NCBI GenBank assembly: GCA_964612085.1
Contig: CAZTCJ010000007.1
Location: forward strand, 20,242-84,241
DNA length: 64,000 nt
Direction of reading: 5' to 3'
Source of the DNA: CAZTCJ01 sp964612085
Lineage (GTDB): Bacteria > Pseudomonadota > Alphaproteobacteria > JAJFIK01
The notes under the pieces are model-generated. The model searched no databases. It worked only from the letters and a program-made list of their open reading frames with translations, and was not told the DNA's origin. The translations under genes were made by a program, and so were the position numbers. This document shows positions 27,888-36,313 of the stretch, in pieces. Each line of letters begins with the position of its first letter. The first letter of the stretch is position 1.

Positions 27888-27920
27888 GGCACGGGTCTCC
27901 CGGCTGGGCCGGCGGCGGGG

Positions 27921-28598
27921 TCAATCGTCGTCGTCATCTTCAGGCGGGTCCGGACACTCCCGGTCGCCGTCAAGGGCATGGCCGATCAGGCGAAACAGTT
28001 CGATCGGCGCGTTGGTCACCGGATCGCCGGCGGGCGTGAACGGACCGTCCACCTGGCCCACATAATAAAAGATCGGCGGCAAAGTCTCGCGGATGCCTTT
28101 CAAATCCTCGCGCAGGCGCAAGCCCGCATCGCAGCCTTCTTTCTTGCGGTCGATATCGCTGACAATGACATCGACGGGGCGGCGGGCCACATGTTTGCGG
28201 GCCTGCTTGTTGGTGGTCACGATGGCCTGGTCGAAGCCCAGATATTGAAGCGCGGCGATTTCGTTGCGCACGGATTTCGGATCGTCATAGACCCATAAAA
28301 TATGGGGAATGCGGACAAGGCTCGCAAGCCATTCGCGCACATCCTTGGAATCCGGATTGGGCAGGTCCCACACGGCATTGGCCTTGGCCAGCCGGTCGGC
28401 CGCCAGCTTCACATTGATGCCCGTGATGCCGATGGAGACTTCCTCGACGCCGCGCCCTTCGAGCAGGCCGGGCAGCAGGCGCGGATAACGCACCAGGACG
28501 ACAATGATCACGCCCAGAACCAGAAGCGGGATCCCGAAATCCCACTTCCAGAACTCGATCAGCCAGTCGCGAACCGTGTCGAGCCAATCCCAGGTCAT
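27921..28598 (-). CDS. Membrane-anchored receiver-like protein
   Basis: A 225-residue protein without a known name. One membrane helix (about residues 22-37) follows a Trp-rich N-terminus; residues 50-95 are a linker; 97-205 look like a CheY-type receiver fold. HILWVYDDPKSVRNEIAAL gives the acidic pair D105/D106, and VDVIVSDIDR places D148 where the phosphate acceptor would be. The switch Thr/Ser and the conserved Lys are not evident (NAP where KP is expected). The tail ends in a run of aspartates. It is 28 bases downstream of yceI and 33 upstream of pabBC. Confidence 0.7.
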   Translation of the reverse strand: MTWDWLDTVRDWLIEFWKWDFGIPLLVLGVIIVVLVRYPRLLPGLLEGRGVEEVSIGITGINVKLAADRLAKANAVWDLPNPDSKDVREWLASLVRIPHILWVYDDPKSVRNEIAALQYLGFDQAIVTTNKQARKHVARRPVDVIVSDIDRKKEGCDAGLRLREDLKGIRETLPPIFYYVGQVDGPFTPAGDPVTNAPIELFRLIGHALDGDRECPDPPEDDDDD

Positions 28599-28626
28599 GT
28601 GTCAGCCGTCAAAACGGGCCAGCTGA

Positions 28627-29349
28627 TCATTCGATGCGGCTCGCCACCAGGCTGACAGAGACCGTGATGGTGTCGCCCACATCGCCGCCGGGCGCGCCCG
28701 CTTCGAAAGCCGTCCGGTCGAGGGTGGTTTCGCCTTCGACCGTCGCCACGCCCTCGTCGATGGTGGCGGTGAAGGGCAGGGTGACGGGCAGGGTCTTGCC
28801 TTTCATGGTGAGCGTGGCGTCGGCCTCGTAAGAGCCCGGCGCGGTTTCCTGGAACGAGGCGACCTCGAAGACGGCGGTGGGCGTGCTGCCCGTATCGAGC
28901 CAGGCCCGGCTGCGCGCCGTATCGTCCAGGAACGAACTGACGGTCTTGACGCTGGTCAGATCCACGGTCACCACGGCGGAGGCATTGGCCAGATCTTCCG
29001 GACCCGACTGAATCGCGGCCGTCCAGTTCTCGAATGTGGCGTCGTAAGGCTCGTCTTCATAGGTATAGGTGACTGTGAGGCTGCTGGCGTCGTAATCCAC
29101 GTCCCAATCGCCGGGAATGTCCTCGATCACCTCTTCGTCGCCGAAATCACTCGCGCTGTCCTCGGCGGCCATGCCGTCGGCCTGGGTCTCGCCGCCCGTA
29201 TTGTCGCTACAGCCCGCGAGCAGCACGACGAAAAGCGAGGCCGCGACCATGCCCATGCCAATATTGATGAGGGCGGTGCGGCTTTCTTCCGAACCGGGAC
29301 GGCTCATGGAGGTGTTGCCGGCTGGCGTCAGATCATTCAGTTGTGTCAT
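28627..29349 (-). CDS. YceI family lipoprotein
   Basis: A 240-residue YceI-domain protein, a lipocalin-like barrel that binds polyisoprenoids or other amphipathic molecules in the periplasm. A membrane/lipoprotein signal ends in the lipobox LAGC (at about residue 48), followed by an acidic linker and the YceI domain (about 85-240) with TVTYTYEDEPYDATFENW and DATLTMKGKTLPVTLPF. The signal starts unusually late, about 30 residues in; a later ATG at 29307 is possible. CGGAGAA precedes 29349. The upstream gene is cytochrome b561, a common partner. Confidence 0.9.
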   Translation of the reverse strand: MTQLNDLTPAGNTSMSRPGSEESRTALINIGMGMVAASLFVVLLAGCSDNTGGETQADGMAAEDSASDFGDEEVIEDIPGDWDVDYDASSLTVTYTYEDEPYDATFENWTAAIQSGPEDLANASAVVTVDLTSVKTVSSFLDDTARSRAWLDTGSTPTAVFEVASFQETAPGSYEADATLTMKGKTLPVTLPFTATIDEGVATVEGETTLDRTAFEAGAPGGDVGDTITVSVSLVASRIE

Positions 29350-29368
29350 GGGGTTCTCCGTAGAAAGA

Positions 29369-29968
29369 TCAGAAATCTGTATGTTGGCGGGTCCGTCCGG
29401 GCAGCATGCGGACGAAAATCGTATCGTCATCGACGAAATGGTGTTTCATCGCGGCCAGAACATGAACGGTCAAAAGGCCGATAAAGGTGAAGGCCAGGAT
29501 CTCGTGGGTCTCATGCATCAGATCCTCGAGCGCCTCGTTCGGCCCGGTGATATGGGGAATTTCAAAAAGCCCAAAATACTTCGTGGGCACCTGAAGCGGC
29601 GAGGCCGACGACATGATCCAACCGGTGATCGGCATGGCAATCATCAGCCCGTAAATGCCGACATGGAGCAGGTGGGCGCAGGCCTTCTGCCAGACGGCCA
29701 TGCTCGTGGGCAGGATGGGCACCGGCCCGGGCGCGCGCCAGGCCAGGCGCACGATGGCCAGCGCGCCGATCGTGAAGCCGAGGGATTTGTGGAGCTGATA
29801 GAGATTGATCTTCTCCTCGCTCAAGCCTTCCAGGCTGGTCATGTAAAAGCCCAAGCCCAGCATGGTGACGATCATCAGGGCCATCGTCCAATGCAGGATT
29901 TTTGAAACGACACCCCAATGCCCATGGGTGGGGCGCCAATCAATGCCCGCTGCAGTTTGATCCGTCAT
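29369..29968 (-). CDS. Cytochrome b561 family protein
   Basis: A 199-residue inner-membrane dihaem b-type cytochrome. Four membrane helices carry the haem histidines, for example SKILHWTMALMIV, LYQLHKSLGF, LLHVGIYGLMIAMPITGW and HVLAAMKHHFVDDD. Members oxidise quinol or pass electrons to periplasmic partners, often next to YceI as here. GGAGAGGAAAC precedes the ATG at 29968. First gene of a four-gene minus-strand run. Confidence 0.92.
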   Translation of the reverse strand: MTDQTAAGIDWRPTHGHWGVVSKILHWTMALMIVTMLGLGFYMTSLEGLSEEKINLYQLHKSLGFTIGALAIVRLAWRAPGPVPILPTSMAVWQKACAHLLHVGIYGLMIAMPITGWIMSSASPLQVPTKYFGLFEIPHITGPNEALEDLMHETHEILAFTFIGLLTVHVLAAMKHHFVDDDTIFVRMLPGRTRQHTDF

Positions 29969-30043
29969 GTTTCCTCTCCGACCCCACACGCCTCACGCGG
30001 TTCTTGCACCCTGCTTTGAGGGTGCCCTTCAAGAGACCGCGAC

Positions 30044-30952
30044 TCACGTGGCAGTGACTATAGTGCGCTCCCAGGCTTCGCGTAAGGTCTCGGCCAATAA
30101 CTGATACTCCGCCGCGCGGCTGGAAGTGCGCCGCCAGGCCAGTCCGATCTGGCGGGCCGGATCGCCGTCCTCGAAGCCGACCGCTTCGAGGGTGCTTCCC
30201 GTCAGAATGCCGGACTCAAGCGCCATTTGCGGCACGAGCGTCGCGCCAAGACCGCTTTCGACCATATGCACGAGCGTATGAAGGCTCGTGGCCTGAAATG
30301 TATTGAGCGGTCCGCGGCCCGCAACCCGGCAAGCGGTCAGGATGTGATCGCGCAGGCAATGGCCGTCTTCCAAGAGCAGCAGGTCCGCCGGGTTGAGACT
30401 GTCCAGGCGCGGCTTGGCCGGTGCGCCGGTGCCTTGCGGGCGGCACAGGCGGAACGGGTCGTCGAACAGATGCGCCACACTGAGGCTGGCGTGATCGTAG
30501 GGAAAGGCCAGGATCAACACGTCCAGCCGGTTGGCTTCGAGCAATTCGATCAGCCGGGCGGTCTGGTCCTCGCGCAAAAACAGTTTCAGATCGGCGAACC
30601 GGTCCCGCAGCACGGGCAGGACGCGCGGCAGAAAAAACGGCGCGATGGTGGGGATCACGCCGAGCCGCAGGCTGCCGGACAAGGGCGCGCGGCGGGCCTG
30701 GGCCACAGCGACCAGGTCTTCGGCGTCGGACAGGAGGCGGCGGGCCCGCTCCACCACTTCCGCGCCCACGGGCGTCAGCGCCACTTGCCGGCGCGTGCGG
30801 TCCACCAGGCGCACATCAAGAGTCGCCTCCAGGTCTTGTATTCCTGAGGACAAGGTGGATTGAGTCACCGCGCAGGCGTCCGCCGCCCGGCCGAAATGGC
30901 CCATATCGGCGAGGGTGACGAGATAACGGAGCTGTTTCAGGGTCGGAATCAT
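30044..30952 (-). CDS. oxyR: OxyR-type LysR hydrogen-peroxide sensor
   Basis: A 302-residue LysR-family regulator. The N-terminal helix-turn-helix (about residues 5-62) is followed by the regulatory domain, in which LLEDGHCLRDHILTACRVAG places cysteines exactly at 199 and 208, the disulfide switch of E. coli OxyR. It should therefore sense peroxide and activate the divergent ahpC. The ATG abuts the shared intergenic region with dyads at 30961-30992. Confidence 0.95.
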   Translation of the reverse strand: MIPTLKQLRYLVTLADMGHFGRAADACAVTQSTLSSGIQDLEATLDVRLVDRTRRQVALTPVGAEVVERARRLLSDAEDLVAVAQARRAPLSGSLRLGVIPTIAPFFLPRVLPVLRDRFADLKLFLREDQTARLIELLEANRLDVLILAFPYDHASLSVAHLFDDPFRLCRPQGTGAPAKPRLDSLNPADLLLLEDGHCLRDHILTACRVAGRGPLNTFQATSLHTLVHMVESGLGATLVPQMALESGILTGSTLEAVGFEDGDPARQIGLAWRRTSSRAAEYQLLAETLREAWERTIVTAT

Positions 30953-30960
30953 GCGGTTTT

Positions 30961-30992
30961 CCTAATCAATCGCTTTTCCCGATTAAAATAGG
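30961..30992. promoter_or_regulatory. oxyR: Candidate OxyR operator
   Basis: ATCG (30969-30972), 7 bases, CGAT (30980-30983) match half of the OxyR pattern ATnG-N7-CnAT, and the dyad extends outward as CCTA...TAGG. It sits 9 bases before the oxyR start and about 120 before ahpC, suited to autorepression and divergent control. Confidence 0.5.
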
Positions 30993-31048
30993 ATGAAATA
31001 ACCAATTTGCTCAATATATCTGGATGGTGTAGGACTGTGCCCGCGTCG

Positions 31049-31066
31049 AGATCGAAAACGCGATCT
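31049..31066. promoter_or_regulatory. Second dyad upstream of ahpC
   Basis: AGATCG and CGATCT flank six bases, 49 bases before the ahpC start. The ATCG/CGAT half-sites resemble those near oxyR but with 6- instead of 7-base spacing, so OxyR binding is only a guess. Confidence 0.35.
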
Positions 31067-31114
31067 TGCCCCCTATCTCCTTTCCGATTTCCAACCCAAA
31101 CCAAGGAGCAGATC

Positions 31115-31666
31115 ATGCTGGGTGTTGGCGATAAGCTTCCCGAATTTTCCGTCGTCGGTGTGAAGCCGAAATTCATGAGCCACGAGCAGAACGGCGAAAG
31201 CGCGTTCGAAGACATCACGCAGTCGAGCTTCGCCGGCAAGTGGAAGATCATTTTCTTCTACCCGAAGGATTTCACCTTCGTGTGCCCGACCGAGATCGTC
31301 GAGTTCGCCAAGCTGAACGGCGATTTCGCCGACCGGGACGCGGTCGTGCTCGGCGGCAGCACGGACAATGAGTTCTGCAAGCTGGCCTGGCGGCGCGAGC
31401 ATGGCGATCTGAAGGAACTAGATCAGTGGTCCTTCGCCGACACCACCGGTTCGTTGGTCGACGGCCTTGGCATCCGCGCCGAGGAAGGCGTGGCCCTGCG
31501 CGCGACCTTCATCGTTGATCCGCACAATGTGATCCAGCACGTTTCGGTCAACAGCCTGAATGTGGGCCGGAACCCGAAGGAAATCCTGCGTATCCTCGAT
31601 GCGCTGCAGACGGACGAACTGTGCCCCTGCAACCGCGAAGTGGGCGGCGCGACGCTCGCGGCGTAA
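31115..31666 (+). CDS. ahpC: Alkyl hydroperoxide reductase AhpC-type peroxiredoxin
   Basis: A 183-residue 2-Cys peroxiredoxin reducing peroxides. FTFVCPTEIVEF holds the peroxidatic C57; the C-terminal DELCPCNRE has C170 and C172. The doubled CPC resolving motif is the type found in mycobacterial AhpC, which works with AhpD, and ahpD is indeed next. AAGGAG precedes the ATG at 31115; the longer frame upstream would cover the promoter. Divergent from oxyR, hence probably induced by peroxide. Confidence 0.95.
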   Translation: MLGVGDKLPEFSVVGVKPKFMSHEQNGESAFEDITQSSFAGKWKIIFFYPKDFTFVCPTEIVEFAKLNGDFADRDAVVLGGSTDNEFCKLAWRREHGDLKELDQWSFADTTGSLVDGLGIRAEEGVALRATFIVDPHNVIQHVSVNSLNVGRNPKEILRILDALQTDELCPCNREVGGATLAA

Positions 31667-31680
31667 GCTCATTTTAACGG

Positions 31681-31718
31681 GGCCCGCGCGGGATACCTGT
31701 CCGGCGCGGGCCTTTTTT
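31681..31718 (+). terminator. Intrinsic terminator between ahpC and ahpD
   Basis: A perfect 9-base GC stem (31681-31689 with 31704-31712) is followed by six T residues. It sits between two genes that work together, so it may act as an attenuator that lowers ahpD expression relative to ahpC. Confidence 0.8.
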
Positions 31719-31749
31719 ATTTCTTTATCGTGACCCCTGGAGTTCGCCC

Positions 31750-32289
31750 ATGTCCATCGATGCCCTGAAAGACCAGCTTCCGGACTATGCCAAGGATCTG
31801 AAGCTCAACCTCTCGACCCTGTCGAATGACGAGACCCTGTCGGCGCAGCAGCGCGCGGGCGCCATGCTTGCCTCCGCTCTGGCCTCGCGCAACGCGTCGG
31901 TGATCCGCGCGATCCAGGACGAGGTGGGTGCTCAGCTCTCGGACGAAGCCCATCAGGCCGCCAAGGCCGCCGCTGCGATCATGGGCATGAACAATGTCTA
32001 TTACCGGTTCGTGCATCTGGCCTCCGCGCCCGATTATAAGACCTTGCCCGCCAAGCTGCGCATGAATGTGATCGGCAATCCGGGCGTGGACAAAGCCGAT
32101 TTCGAGCTGTGGTCGCTCGCCGTGTCCGCCGTCAATGGCTGCGGCATGTGCATCGACGCCCATGAGGCGGAATTGCGCAAGGCGGGCCTGTCGGCCGAAC
32201 AGATCCAGACCGCGATCCGCATCGCCTCCGTGATCCATGCGGTGGCGGCGACGCTCGACGGCGAAGAGGCGCTCAAGGCGACCGCCTGA
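31750..32289 (+). CDS. ahpD: Alkylhydroperoxidase AhpD
   Basis: A 179-residue helical protein that reduces AhpC with electrons from a dihydrolipoyl partner. [11 protein letters not shown] carries C131, C134 and H138, and E119 lies upstream, matching the Glu-Cys-Cys-His proton-relay set of mycobacterial AhpD shifted by one residue. It follows ahpC after a strong terminator hairpin, so it depends on read-through or its own promoter. Confidence 0.94.
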   Translation: MSIDALKDQLPDYAKDLKLNLSTLSNDETLSAQQRAGAMLASALASRNASVIRAIQDEVGAQLSDEAHQAAKAAAAIMGMNNVYYRFVHLASAPDYKTLPAKLRMNVIGNPGVDKADFELWSLAVSAVNGCGMCIDAHEAELRKAGLSAEQIQTAIRIASVIHAVAATLDGEEALKATA

Positions 32290-32353
32290 CGCCCTGGCTT
32301 TGACGCACCATGACGGTTAAAGTCCTTCCTTGAATGCAAGGGAGGACTTTTTC

Positions 32354-33415
32354 GTGTCAGCATACCGTTTCATGACCCGCCGGGCCTTCGGGCAGGGTGC
32401 CGCCGCCGGTCTCGCCGCTCTGGGAGGGGGACTGTCCGGGTCCGTCCTGGCCCAGACGGACGGGGCGGCCCGCCTCGATCCGGAAAGTGCGGCCCTGAAC
32501 GACCTGCTGGCGGGCGAAACCGTCCGGCCTCTTTACACGCAAACGATCCGTGGGGTGCGCGACGGCATTGCCGATGCGGGCCGGCTCATGCAGAGCGTGC
32601 CGGTCGAGGTCGCCAGCGTGACCGACACCACCGTACCCGGATCGATTCATATTGTCCCTGCGCGCCTCTACCGCCCGGCTGGCGATGACGGGTCGGCCCA
32701 GCTTCCCATTGTGCTCTACTTCCATGGCGGCTTTTTCGTCGCCGGGTCGATCGATACCCACGACCATATGGCCCGGCGCCTTGCCAATGCCTGCGGCGCG
32801 CTGGTGGTCAGTATCGGCTATCGTCTGGCACCGGAAGATCCTTATCCCGCCGGTCTCGATGACTGCACGGAAGCCTTGCGCTGGGTCTCCAATCAGGGCC
32901 GGGCCTTGGGCGGCGATCCGAGCCGGATCGCTCTTGCCGGCGACGATACGGGCGGCGCACTTGCCGCAGGGGTGGCGATCCGCGCCCGCAGCATCGGTAT
33001 TCCCGGGCTGCGCTTCATGGCGTTGCTGACGCCGCTCTTACGGGTGACCGGGGCGCGCACGCTCGATACCCATCTGGCCTTCGGGGAAGGCGGCTACCGC
33101 CCCTCGCTCAGGGATATTCAATGGATGGTGGACAAATATCGCGGCGAGCCGGAAATCACGGTCGGGCCCTTATCGCCGCTCGATGTTTCCGGGCTCGACG
33201 AGATGCCCGAAACCCTGGTGATCTCCGCCGGCTTCGATGCGTTGCGCGACGAGGGCGGCTTTTTCGTCCGCCGTCTGCGGGAATCGGGCGTGACGGCGGG
33301 GGAGCGGATCTTCCCGACCACCATCCACGATTTCATGTTCTATCCGGACATTCTGCTGCCCGCGCGCACGGCCTATGACGTGGTCGGCGCCCAGTTCAGA
33401 CTGGTGATGGGCTAA
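32354..33415 (+). CDS. Tat-exported HSL-type alpha/beta-hydrolase with Asp at the nucleophile position
   Basis: A 353-residue hormone-sensitive-lipase-like protein. The GTG at 32354 is used because GGGAGGA lies upstream. A twin-arginine signal opens it (RR at 9-10, then a hydrophobic stretch ending VLAQ). The oxyanion HGGFF motif is at 124-128, but the GDSAGG nucleophile box reads GDDTGG (196-201), so D198 replaces the serine; the codon GAT is clear. The other triad members, D296 in GFDALRDEG and H325 in TIHDF, are present. It may be a pseudoenzyme or use an aspartate nucleophile. Confidence 0.85.
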   Translation: MSAYRFMTRRAFGQGAAAGLAALGGGLSGSVLAQTDGAARLDPESAALNDLLAGETVRPLYTQTIRGVRDGIADAGRLMQSVPVEVASVTDTTVPGSIHIVPARLYRPAGDDGSAQLPIVLYFHGGFFVAGSIDTHDHMARRLANACGALVVSIGYRLAPEDPYPAGLDDCTEALRWVSNQGRALGGDPSRIALAGDDTGGALAAGVAIRARSIGIPGLRFMALLTPLLRVTGARTLDTHLAFGEGGYRPSLRDIQWMVDKYRGEPEITVGPLSPLDVSGLDEMPETLVISAGFDALRDEGGFFVRRLRESGVTAGERIFPTTIHDFMFYPDILLPARTAYDVVGAQFRLVMG

Positions 33416-33418
33416 ACC

Positions 33419-34303
33419 CTATCGGCCTGCCGCCGCCTGGGCTTTCTTCGCCCTGGCATAGGCCTGGGTGCCGCGATGGTGCACCCGGTCGCTCTCCAGC
33501 ACATCCTCGGGCTGATAGTCCGGACCCGATTGCAGACTTTCGTAAAGAGGTGCGAAATCCTTGCGCACCGTCGCCTCGAACAGTTCGTCGAAACTGTCGA
33601 TGACAAAGTAAGTCTGCTGATAATCGTCGATCCGGTACTTGGTCCGCATCACCCGTTCAAGACCGAAATGGATGCGGTTGGGGGACGGATCGTCGAGCGC
33701 GAAGATCGACTCACCCTTGGACGAGACGATGCCGGAGCCGTAGATCCGCATGCCCTCGGGCGTGGTGATCAGGCCGAACTCGACCGTATACCAATAAAGC
33801 CGCGCCAGATTGTGCAGGGTATCGAACCCTTGCGCGCGCAGGCCGCCGCGCCCATAGGCTTCCATGTAATCGGCGAAAACGGGGTTGGCGAGCAGCGGCA
33901 CATGGCCGAACACGTCATGGAAGATGTCCGGCTCCTGCAGGTAATCGAGCTGTTCGCGCTTGCGGATGAACTGGCCCGCCACAAAGCGCCGGTTGGCCAG
34001 ATGTTCGAAAAACACGTTGTCCGGCACGAGGCCGGGCACGGCGACGACGCTCCAGCCGGTCAGTTTGGTCAGATCCTCGCTCAGGCGGCGAAAATCCGGA
34101 ATGCCCGTATCATCGAGCTTCAACGTTTTGAGGCCGTCGAGATATTCCTGGCACGCCCGTCCCGGCAGAAGCTCCGCCTGCCGACGATAGAGCGTGCGCC
34201 AGACATCGTGCTCCTCGTCCGTATACTGCTCCCAACGCTGATCGATGGTGAAATCCGCTTTTACGTCCGGATAGGTTTCGCGGTAGATGTCGAGCGTGGT
34301 CAT
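33419..34303 (-). CDS. phhA: Phenylalanine 4-monooxygenase
   Basis: A 294-residue pterin-dependent enzyme that hydroxylates phenylalanine to tyrosine. The iron ligands are H129 and H134 in EPDIFHDVFGHVPLL and E175 in YWYTVEFGLI. No regulatory ACT domain precedes the catalytic core, as usual in bacteria. GGAGGATT precedes the ATG at 34303. It stands at the edge of a complete tyrosine degradation cluster. The Lrp/AsnC gene is just upstream on the same strand. Confidence 0.95.
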   Translation of the reverse strand: MTTLDIYRETYPDVKADFTIDQRWEQYTDEEHDVWRTLYRRQAELLPGRACQEYLDGLKTLKLDDTGIPDFRRLSEDLTKLTGWSVVAVPGLVPDNVFFEHLANRRFVAGQFIRKREQLDYLQEPDIFHDVFGHVPLLANPVFADYMEAYGRGGLRAQGFDTLHNLARLYWYTVEFGLITTPEGMRIYGSGIVSSKGESIFALDDPSPNRIHFGLERVMRTKYRIDDYQQTYFVIDSFDELFEATVRKDFAPLYESLQSGPDYQPEDVLESDRVHHRGTQAYARAKKAQAAAGR

Positions 34304-34450
34304 GGGGAATCCTCCGTCGCGCCTTTTCAAGGGCGCCAAATATGCATGCCGTGTCCGGATCCTTTTTGGATCCGGCGCAAGAGGCTTGGACGGAAATTTC
34401 TGACAAACGGCGCGCGCGCGCAAGGGCCTAGGCGGTGGACGGTCTGTCAG

Positions 34451-34954
34451 TTAGGTCGGGCGGGCGACGGGGCTGGCGTTCACGAAGGCGAGAGGCAGGG
34501 TGGAGCGCGGTTTCACCGATTCGAGGACGAAGCTTGAGCGCACTTCGCGCACGCCGGGCGTTTTCAACAGGTTTTTCATGGCGAAGTTTTCGTAAGTTTC
34601 CAGATCCGGGGCCACGACTTTCAAGACATAGTCGAAACTGCCGGTCACCGCGAAACAATCGACCACTTCGGGCATGCCTTCCATACGCTCGCGGAAGGTT
34701 GTGGTGGCGTCGGCGTCGTCCTGTGCCACCTGCACCTGCACGAAGGCGATGAGCCCGAGACCGAGTTTCTTGGGGTCGAGCCGTGCCGTGTAACCTTCTA
34801 TAAAACCTTCCGATTCCAGCGCTTGCACCCGGCGCAGGCAGGCCGAGGCCGAAAGGCCTACTTTCGCTGCCAGATCCACATTCGACAATCTGCCGTTGTC
34901 TTGGAGCGTGGCGAGAATCCGCGTATCGATTTCATCGAGCCGTCCCGTTCCCAT
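34451..34954 (-). CDS. Lrp/AsnC family transcriptional regulator
   Basis: A 167-residue regulator with an N-terminal winged helix-turn-helix (about residues 5-60, LDEIDTRILATLQDNGRLSN) and a C-terminal RAM ligand domain (about 68-150). Lrp-type proteins sense amino acids. It lies between phhA (same strand) and hpd (divergent), so it very probably controls phenylalanine and tyrosine breakdown, with one of these amino acids as the likely effector. The last 15 residues are a short Pro/Ala tail. Confidence 0.92.
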   Translation of the reverse strand: MGTGRLDEIDTRILATLQDNGRLSNVDLAAKVGLSASACLRRVQALESEGFIEGYTARLDPKKLGLGLIAFVQVQVAQDDADATTTFRERMEGMPEVVDCFAVTGSFDYVLKVVAPDLETYENFAMKNLLKTPGVREVRSSFVLESVKPRSTLPLAFVNASPVARPT

Positions 34955-35121
34955 GGCGAAGTCCTCCGTCGAATATTATTGCGTCAGTACGCGCTATTCC
35001 GCGCGAGAACGCAAGGACCTGTCTCGCAAGCAAGAGCTATATTGTGCAGGACAAAAAAGGTTTTCAGGCGCGCCAATTGCGCCGCCACCCCAGCCCTCTC
35101 AGGTTTCAAGGAGAAACGTCC

Positions 35122-36213
35122 ATGTCCGTAGCATCCGCTCAACCGAACGCCGCTCAAGACGGCAGCCTGTGGGAGAATCCCATGGGTACGGATGGTTTTG
35201 CGTTCGTCGAATTCGCGGCCCCGGATGCCGCGCCGCTGCACGCCCTGTTGAAGCAACTGGGCTTCGTTGCCATCGCGGCGCACAAATCCAAAAACGCAAC
35301 GCTGTACCGCCAGGGCGGTATCGATTTCGTGGTGACGGAAGAGGCCTCCGGCCATGCGGCTGAATTCGCCAAGGCGCACGGACCGTCCGCCTGCGCCATG
35401 GGCTTCCGCGTCGCCGACGCTGAGAGTGCCCATGCCAAGCTGATCGCGCTGGGCGCCACCGACGGCGCTGCCCATGCGGGGCGCGTGCTGGATGTGCCGT
35501 CCATCGAAGGGATCGGCGGCAGCCTCGTCTATCTGATCGATGACAAAAACGGCTCTGTGTTCGAAAATGCCTTCGAACCGTCTCCGGGCGTCGATCAGCA
35601 TCCGGTGGGTGTCGGCCTGAAGGTGCTCGATCATCTGACCCACAATGTGGGCCAGGGCCGGATGGACACCTGGGCGGGCTTTTACGAGAAGCTCTTCAAC
35701 TTCAAGGAAATCCGCTTCTTCGATATCGAAGGTCAGCATACGGGCCTGCGCTCGCGCGCACTCACGGGACCGTGCGGCAAGCTGCGGATCCCGATCAACG
35801 AATCCTCCGACGACAAAAGCCAGATCGCGGAATATCTGGAACAGTACAAAGGTGAAGGCATTCAGCATATCGCGCTGTCCACGGACAATATCTACGAGAC
35901 GGTGGACAAGCTGCGGGCCGCCGGCGCCAAATTCATGACGCCGCCGCCGGAGACCTATTACGACATGTTGGAAGAACGTTTGCCGGGCCATGGCGAGCCG
36001 GTGGACGAGCTGAAAACCCGCGCGATCCTGATGGACGGTGCGGACAGCAAGCACCTGCTGCTGCAAATCTTTACCGAAACCGTGATCGGTCCGATCTTCT
36101 TTGAAATCATCTCGCGTAAAGGCGATGATGGTTTCGGCGAAGGCAACTTCAAGGCGCTTTTCGAAAGCATGGAGCGCGATCAGATCCGCCGGGGCGTCCT
36201 GAAGGTCGAGTAA
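35122..36213 (+). CDS. hpd: 4-hydroxyphenylpyruvate dioxygenase
   Basis: A 363-residue non-haem iron dioxygenase that turns 4-hydroxyphenylpyruvate into homogentisate. Two VOC-fold halves are seen; the C-terminal one has LDHLTHNV (first His ligand), GIQHIALSTDNIYETV (second) and LLLQIFTETVIGPIFFEIISRKGDDGFGEGNFKALFESME, split by the family's final Glu ligand and the gating helix. AAGGAG lies before the ATG at 35122. First gene of the plus-strand catabolic operon. Confidence 0.96.
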   Translation: MSVASAQPNAAQDGSLWENPMGTDGFAFVEFAAPDAAPLHALLKQLGFVAIAAHKSKNATLYRQGGIDFVVTEEASGHAAEFAKAHGPSACAMGFRVADAESAHAKLIALGATDGAAHAGRVLDVPSIEGIGGSLVYLIDDKNGSVFENAFEPSPGVDQHPVGVGLKVLDHLTHNVGQGRMDTWAGFYEKLFNFKEIRFFDIEGQHTGLRSRALTGPCGKLRIPINESSDDKSQIAEYLEQYKGEGIQHIALSTDNIYETVDKLRAAGAKFMTPPPETYYDMLEERLPGHGEPVDELKTRAILMDGADSKHLLLQIFTETVIGPIFFEIISRKGDDGFGEGNFKALFESMERDQIRRGVLKVE

Positions 36214-36313
36214 ACGCGGCCACGTCCCATGTCTGCCTTCCGCCTCCGGATCGGTCGATCCGGGGGCGGACCCGCGTTCCCGGCAAGCGGTTTATCAAGG
36301 GAGAGACGGTCCC

